Source: CAZRCZ01 sp964598765
GTDB lineage: Bacteria > Sumerlaeota > Sumerlaeia > MVZB01 > JAJFLK01
Direction of reading: 5' to 3'
Assembly: GCA_964598765.1 (NCBI GenBank)
Contig: CAZRCZ010000005.1
Coordinates: 62,001 to 126,000 of the forward strand
DNA length: 64,000 bases
The position numbers were made by a program, and so were the translations under genes. Below the pieces are notes generated by a model. It was not told where the DNA came from and made no database searches. It saw only the letters and a program-made list of their open reading frames with translations. This document shows, in pieces, positions 59,195 to 64,000 of this stretch; the stretch's first letter is position 1, and each line of letters opens with the position of its first letter.

Positions 59195-61227
59195 GCAATG
59201 TTTCAGTCTCATCCCCTCGTCCTCCGGACGACCGAAGCGGCGGTTTCAAGCAGGATTGCCTCGTCGGATTGCTGATTGTCGCGCTGACGCTTGTCATCTA
59301 CGCTCCTTCAATGAAGGGCGGTTTGCTTTGGGACGACGATCTTTATCTGTCGAATAATCCGACGGTCAAATCGCCCGACGGAATCGCGAGGATATGGACG
59401 GAGCCGTTTTCCTCTCCCAGTCCTTATCCCTTGGTTTTTACCGCGCTCTGGATCGAATACCATCTGTGGGGACTCGACACGTTGGGCTATCATTTGGTGA
59501 ACGTGTTGCTTCACTCCGCCAATTCGATCTTGTTGGGGTTGATTTTGAGCAGGTTGGCCGTTCCGGGGGCGGCGCTTTCGGCGGTAATTTTTGCCTTTCA
59601 TCCGGTTCACGTTGAATCGGTCGCGTGGATCACCGAGCTGAAGGACACGCTCTCGGGGACGTTCTACTTTCTCTCCATATGGTTTTGGCTTATGTTTATC
59701 GAATCGAAGCGGCGTTCCCATTATGCGCTGACCGCGCTTTTGTATCTTGGCGCGATGCTCAGCAAAACCGTCACCGCCACGCTCCCGGCTATTCTTCTGC
59801 TCATCGCTTGGTGGAAAGAGCCTGAAAATTGGAAATGTAGAATTCGGTTTGCCGTTCCGCTGTTGGGATTTGCCGTTGCCTTGGGGACGGCAACGGTCTG
59901 GTGGGAGCGAAGCCACTTGGGGGCGTCGGGGGAAAAATTTCATTTCAGTATTCTTCAACGGTGTCTCATCGCGGGCAGGGTTCCGTGGTTTTACACGGCC
60001 AAACTTCTCTGGCCTGCCCCTTTGATGACGATTTATCCCCGGTGGGAGTTGGCTCTGTCCATGCGGACAATATTCTTCCCGATTGCGACATTCCTTTCCC
60101 TTGTCGCCGCATGGCTACTGCGCGGCAGGTTGGGGAGAGGCGTTCTGAGCGCGGGAATGTTTTTTCTCATCACCATCGCTCCGGCGTCGGGTTTCTTCAA
60201 TTTCACGACGATGCTCTACAGCTTTGCCGCCGATCATTACCAATATTTGGCCGGCGCGGGTTGGATCGCCCTCGTCGGCGCGTGTTTCGCGCGGACGGAG
60301 AACCGGATTCGAGGTCCTTCCTGCCGTCTCCTCCGGTGGGTTTTTCTTTTACTTGCCGCTGGTCTTGCCGGAGCAAGCTGGACCACATCCGAAGACTATA
60401 AGGACTTAAAATCACTTTTCAGCGACACGCTCTCCAAGAATCCAAAGGCGTGGGTCGCGCACTATAACGTCGGCTGGGCGCTTAGCGAGGAAGGTAATCT
60501 GGAGGAAGCGATTCGACATTACTCGAGCGCGATTGAACTTAGGCCCGATTACGCCAAGGCGTTGAACAACTTGGGCGAAATTCTGCTTCGGCAAACAAAG
60601 AACTCCGAGGCGCGGGATTATTTTAGCCGCGCCCTTGCCGCCAAGCCGAACTACGCCGAAGCGATGAACAACATGGGTTCGGCATGGCTCCACGAGGGAA
60701 ATCGAGATCAAGCTTCGGACTGGTTCCATCGGGCGATTCAAACCGCTCCGCAATTTGCCGACGCGCATTTCAATCTGGGTTTACTGTGTTCGGACGAGGG
60801 CAAGTTGGATGAGGCCATCGAATCGTTGAGCCTCGCTGTCCAATGGAAGCCGGGGGACGCCGAAGCCCTCAACGCGCTGGGATCGGCATTGGGACGACGG
60901 GGAAAATCGTCCGAGTCCGCGGAATATTTTTATCGCGCCATCCGTCTCAAGCCTGACTTTGCCGAGGCGATCTTCAACCTTGGCGTGGCTCAACTTGAGA
61001 TGGGAAACCTCGGCAACGCGGCGGAAAATTTCAACAGGGCGTCACAAATTCTGTCCGAATATCGGGCGCAGGCGGCGGAGGCTCTGAATGAGGCGGGACT
61101 GACGCGGCTCGGGCAGGGAAACACCAACGAGGCGATCAAAGTGTTTTCCATGGCGTTAAATTTCGTTCCCAACTCGCCTGAGATTCAGGCCAATTTGCGA
61201 GTCGCCCAATCCCACTCGCGGAGATGA
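59191..61227 (+). CDS. GT-C membrane glycosyltransferase with TPRs (paralogue 3)
   Basis: A 678-residue paralogue, closest to paralogue 4. The catalytic loop reads GGLLWDDDLYLSNNPTV, the next loop SPSPYPLVFTALWIEYHLWG, and the signature HPVHVESVAWITELKD, where ITELKD replaces the usual xxERKD. Membrane part to about residue 400, then seven or so TPR units (WVAHYNVGWALSEEGNLEEA; ALNNLGEILLRQTKNSEARD; AMNNMGSAWLHEGNRDQASD; AHFNLGLLCSDEGKLDEAIE; ALNALGSALGRRGKSSESAE). The longest TPR array of the four. The stop is three bases before the TTG start of paralogue 4. Confidence 0.85.
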   Translation: MSNVSVSSPRPPDDRSGGFKQDCLVGLLIVALTLVIYAPSMKGGLLWDDDLYLSNNPTVKSPDGIARIWTEPFSSPSPYPLVFTALWIEYHLWGLDTLGYHLVNVLLHSANSILLGLILSRLAVPGAALSAVIFAFHPVHVESVAWITELKDTLSGTFYFLSIWFWLMFIESKRRSHYALTALLYLGAMLSKTVTATLPAILLLIAWWKEPENWKCRIRFAVPLLGFAVALGTATVWWERSHLGASGEKFHFSILQRCLIAGRVPWFYTAKLLWPAPLMTIYPRWELALSMRTIFFPIATFLSLVAAWLLRGRLGRGVLSAGMFFLITIAPASGFFNFTTMLYSFAADHYQYLAGAGWIALVGACFARTENRIRGPSCRLLRWVFLLLAAGLAGASWTTSEDYKDLKSLFSDTLSKNPKAWVAHYNVGWALSEEGNLEEAIRHYSSAIELRPDYAKALNNLGEILLRQTKNSEARDYFSRALAAKPNYAEAMNNMGSAWLHEGNRDQASDWFHRAIQTAPQFADAHFNLGLLCSDEGKLDEAIESLSLAVQWKPGDAEALNALGSALGRRGKSSESAEYFYRAIRLKPDFAEAIFNLGVAQLEMGNLGNAAENFNRASQILSEYRAQAAEALNEAGLTRLGQGNTNEAIKVFSMALNFVPNSPEIQANLRVAQSHSRR

Positions 61228-61230
61228 AAT

Positions 61231-63033
61231 TTGTCCACCCATCGGCGAACCCAATCCATCCGCCCGATAAACGGATTCTCTCCGAATGAGTGGATGAAGA
61301 TTGGATTGATTTTTCTGGCAACTCTATTGATATATCTACCCGCCTTGCATGGCGACTATCTTTGGGATGACGATCTCTACATCACGGAAAATCCTGCGGT
61401 CGCGTCCGCTGACGGTCTGGCGAAAATTTGGCTCGATCCTCTGGCCTCGCCCAGTCCCTATCCGCTTGTCTTCACCACCTACTGGTTGGAATATCGCCTG
61501 TGGGGAGCGTCCGCGTTTGGTTACCACGCCGTCAACGTGATCTTGCATGGAGTAAACTCCATTTTGCTGGGCGTCGTTCTGCGGCGATTGGCAATTCCCG
61601 GCGCGTTTTTTGCCTCTGCGATTTTTGCGTTCCATCCCGTTCACGTTGAATCGGTTGCATGGATCGCGGAGCGCAAGGACGTGCTGTCCGGGCTGTTCTA
61701 TTTTCTTTCGATTTTAAGCTGGCTTAATTTCTTGGATTCCCCCCGCGGACGGCACTACTTCCTCGCCCTTCTGTTTTTTTTCGCGTCCGTTCTGAGCAAA
61801 ACCGTCACATGCACGCTTCCCGTTGTCTTGTTGTTTTTGGCTTGGCAAAGGAGGCCGGAAGCGTGGCGGCGGAGATTTGTCCTGCTCGCTCCTTTTTTCG
61901 CCGCAACGATGGCGTTGGGACTCACCACGGCTTGGTGGGAGCGTCACCGTTTCGGCGGAGGCTTGGGAGATATATCGCTGTCCATATTTCATCGCGGGCT
62001 GATCGCCGGGCGCACCCCGTGGTTTTACGCCGCCAAATTGTTCTGGCCATCGTCTTTAACGGCGATCTACCCCCAATGGAATCTCGCGGCGAATTCTCCA
62101 TTACAATGGCTCTTTCCTGCCGGATTGGCCTTTGGCTTGGTCTGGCTCGCCGTCAAACGACGCTCCATGAAGGAGGCTCTTTTGGCGTCGCTCTTCTTTC
62201 TCGTTACGCTTGCTCCCGCGCTCGGATTCGTCAACTTCACGACGATGAATTTCACGTTCGTCGCCGATCATTTCCAATATCTCGCCTCATGCGGATGGAT
62301 CGCTTTTTTCGCCTTCGCCTCGGTTGAATTGGTTGGACGAATGGGAGCGGTCCACGGCTGGATTCAGCGAACGGCAATGATTGCAATTCTCGCCGCTATG
62401 TTTTTTCAATCTTGGAATCAAGCGGCCAAATTCGAGAACGAAATCACGCTTTTTAGCGATACTTTGGCGAAGAATCCCAAGGCGTGGCTTGCCTACAACA
62501 ACATCGGACGCCAATGGATGAAGCAAGGAAGATTTGAGGAGGCGACCAGCTATTTTGCGAAAGCGGCTGAGGTCAAAGCTCAATCCGTGTCGGAGAAAAG
62601 AGAGGACCAATCCATGGCGGAAATTTACACGAATCAGGGGCTATCGTTGGCTGGGGGCGGAAGAAAGCAGGACGCCATCAAATCGTTTGAGAAGGCCATC
62701 GCCGTCAAGCCTGATTTTTTCGACGCTCTTGCCAATCTCGGATCGGCGTATCTGGATCTGGGACGATCCGTTGAAGCGATTCCCTACTTGGAGCGCGCCG
62801 TCCAGTCGGACCCGAATCGTTTCGAGGGGCAAGTTAATCTTGGTCTGGCTTATATGAACGGAGGGCGATTGGACGAGGCAATCCAACATCTCGAGCGTTC
62901 GGTTTCGATCAGTCCTGAAAGTGCGGATGCCCTAGAGTTATTGGGCAGTGCTTTAATCCGGGCTGGGAATGGGAATGAAGGCAAATCGCGCTTGAAGCAG
63001 GCTCAATTCCTTCGGGAGGAACGTCAGCGTTGA
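61231..63033 (+). CDS. GT-C membrane glycosyltransferase with TPRs (paralogue 4)
   Basis: A 600-residue paralogue: HGDYLWDDDLYITENPAV, SPSPYPLVFTTYWLEYRLWG, HPVHVESVAWIAERKDVLSG, LFWPSSLTAIYPQWNL and FTFVADHFQYLASCGWI. The start is taken as the TTG at 61231, preceded by GGAG and three bases from the previous stop; an ATG at 61294 would remove the pre-TM1 segment that the other three copies have. The TPR tail has about four units (WLAYNNIGRQWMKQGRFEEA; EIYTNQGLSLAGGGRKQDAI; ALANLGSAYLDLGRSVEAIP; GQVNLGLAYMNGGRLDEAIQ), shorter than paralogue 3. Confidence 0.83.
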   Translation: MSTHRRTQSIRPINGFSPNEWMKIGLIFLATLLIYLPALHGDYLWDDDLYITENPAVASADGLAKIWLDPLASPSPYPLVFTTYWLEYRLWGASAFGYHAVNVILHGVNSILLGVVLRRLAIPGAFFASAIFAFHPVHVESVAWIAERKDVLSGLFYFLSILSWLNFLDSPRGRHYFLALLFFFASVLSKTVTCTLPVVLLFLAWQRRPEAWRRRFVLLAPFFAATMALGLTTAWWERHRFGGGLGDISLSIFHRGLIAGRTPWFYAAKLFWPSSLTAIYPQWNLAANSPLQWLFPAGLAFGLVWLAVKRRSMKEALLASLFFLVTLAPALGFVNFTTMNFTFVADHFQYLASCGWIAFFAFASVELVGRMGAVHGWIQRTAMIAILAAMFFQSWNQAAKFENEITLFSDTLAKNPKAWLAYNNIGRQWMKQGRFEEATSYFAKAAEVKAQSVSEKREDQSMAEIYTNQGLSLAGGGRKQDAIKSFEKAIAVKPDFFDALANLGSAYLDLGRSVEAIPYLERAVQSDPNRFEGQVNLGLAYMNGGRLDEAIQHLERSVSISPESADALELLGSALIRAGNGNEGKSRLKQAQFLREERQR

Positions 63034-63091
63034 GACCTGACTCCGCGTCGCCGCTTGATTCCCAGTTCACGACAGGATTAGAATCTCCCTC

Positions 63092-64000
63092 ATGCCCTCC
63101 AGACCTGCGGAAAAAATCAACCCCATTACGGTCCGCGAAATGATCGAGGTCAAGGGGCGCGAATGGGATTTGGAACTTCTCGCCGGTGAAGAAGGGCTCG
63201 ATCGAAAAATATCAACCTTTGAATTGAGCCGCCCGGGTTTGGCGTTGGCCGGATATTACGATGTCTTTTTCGTCGAGCGGGTCCAACTGATCGGCCTGAC
63301 CGAAACGTCCTACCTCAAAACCTTGTCGACGGAGGAGCGAACGCGGCGATTGCGGCGGACGATGGAATTTCCGATACCCTGTTTCATCATCACTCGTTCA
63401 ATGGAAGTGATTCCGGAGATGGTTCAAGTGATGCGGGAACTGAAAATCCCGCTCTTGCGCACGTCTCATATCACTTCCCCCTTTCAAGCGGAATTGGGGC
63501 AATTTTTGGAACGCCGCCTCGCGCCGCGCTGGCACATTCACGGCGTCATGGTCGAGGTCTTTGGACTCGGAGTGTTGATCCAAGGCAAAAGCGGCGTGGG
63601 CAAGAGCGAATGCGCCTTGGAGTTGATCCAACGAGGTCATTTGCTTGTGGCCGATGACATTGTATTGATGCGACGGGTCAGCCGGGGCCGACTCTTTGCC
63701 GCCCCTTCGCCCAATCTAGGATACCACATGGAAATCCGGGGCATTGGCATCATTGACGTGGAATCGCTTTTCGGCGTTCGTTCGGTCCGGGAGGAGAGCG
63801 AGCTTGCCTTGATCGTCGAATTGGAAAAGTGGGATTCCGAAAAAGAATACGAGCGATTGGGATTGGTGGAGCGGTTCAAGACCCTGTTTGATTGTCACGT
63901 TCCGCAAGTCGTTCTGCCCGTGGAACCGGGACGCAATCTTGCGCAATTGATCGAAGTGGCGGTTCTCATGCAACGGCTCAAGTCGCAGGGAGTCAACGTG
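63092..64000 (+). CDS. hprK: HPr kinase/phosphorylase, C-terminus beyond window
   Basis: The first 303 residues of HPr kinase/phosphorylase, which phosphorylates Ser46 of HPr in PTS-linked carbon regulation. The N-terminal domain (about 10-130) has PITVREMIEVKGREWDLELL and ALAGYYDVFFVERVQLIGLT. The kinase domain has the Walker A P-loop GKSGVGKSE, LIQRGHLLVADDIVLMRRVS, and the HprK signature region EIRGIGIIDVESLFGVRSVR. The start ATG at 63092 gives MPSRPAEKINPITVRE. The downstream gene in many diderm genomes is a RapZ homologue or HPr; those would lie past 64000. No PTS gene is inside the window. The extreme C-terminus is cut by the window edge. Confidence 0.93.
   Translation, partial: MPSRPAEKINPITVREMIEVKGREWDLELLAGEEGLDRKISTFELSRPGLALAGYYDVFFVERVQLIGLTETSYLKTLSTEERTRRLRRTMEFPIPCFIITRSMEVIPEMVQVMRELKIPLLRTSHITSPFQAELGQFLERRLAPRWHIHGVMVEVFGLGVLIQGKSGVGKSECALELIQRGHLLVADDIVLMRRVSRGRLFAAPSPNLGYHMEIRGIGIIDVESLFGVRSVREESELALIVELEKWDSEKEYERLGLVERFKTLFDCHVPQVVLPVEPGRNLAQLIEVAVLMQRLKSQGVNV

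Overview
The window looks like a chromosome segment of an uncultured Gram-negative (diderm) bacterium. Evidence for two membranes: a peptidoglycan-associated lipoprotein (pal), a second OmpA-type lipoprotein, several lipobox or Sec/Tat signal peptides, and a proton-translocating transhydrogenase. Gene content (DUF1080, Tat-tagged DegT enzymes and amidohydrolases, FG-GAP/IPT giants, a SpoIVB-like S55 protease, cytochrome c/copper monooxygenase fusions, GT-C/TPR glycosyltransferases, hprK) resembles candidate phyla near the PVC/FCB groups (planctomycete-, hydrogenedentote- or sumerlaeote-like). The exact lineage cannot be fixed from sequence alone. There is no prophage, rRNA, tRNA or CRISPR.

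Layout. 1-1.3 kb: start of a NYN-domain gene and a decayed MazF-type toxin-antitoxin pair. 1.9-10.8 kb: isocitrate dehydrogenase, a DUF1080 protein, a HEAT protein with a repeated linear motif, a LarA-like racemase, an MFS carrier, a GT4 glycosyltransferase and a HAD phosphatase, followed by the SRP RNA on the minus strand. 11-16.6 kb: dihydroorotase, OmpA lipoprotein, CoA-transferase and a GT-C membrane protein. 16.8-20.7 kb: a two-component/HD-GYP operon behind a good sigma70 promoter. 20.8-22.6 kb: nfo and pal, closed by a clear intrinsic terminator. 22.6-29 kb: a separate transcription unit with its own promoter, encoding an unrecognised envelope cluster (secreted protein, small protein A, a 1065-residue lipoprotein, a 44-residue membrane protein, small protein B which is a paralogue of A, and a pentapeptide protein). 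29-32 kb: a sugar/deglycation operon (MBL hydrolase, LMW phosphatase, fructosamine kinase, mannose-6-phosphate isomerase). 32.2-36.2 kb: pntAA-pntAB-pntB and a secreted hydrolase. 36.2-50.2 kb: a long minus-strand run of exported proteins, including an S55 protease and a 2005-residue matrixin-like metalloprotease. 50.3-55.4 kb: PhoD, Tat-exported DegT and amidohydrolases, thioredoxin-like protein. 55.5-63 kb: four tandem GT-C/TPR paralogues. 63.1 kb to the end: HPr kinase, cut by the window edge.

The two most interesting signals are (1) the envelope cluster at 22.7-29 kb, which matches no system I know, and (2) families of short-period (7-9 bp) repeats, often arranged as inverted arms, scattered between genes. 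The commonest is built on an octamer like CACCAAGA/CACGGAGA. Its arms run into coding sequence and supply signal-peptide cores and C-terminal tails of several proteins.
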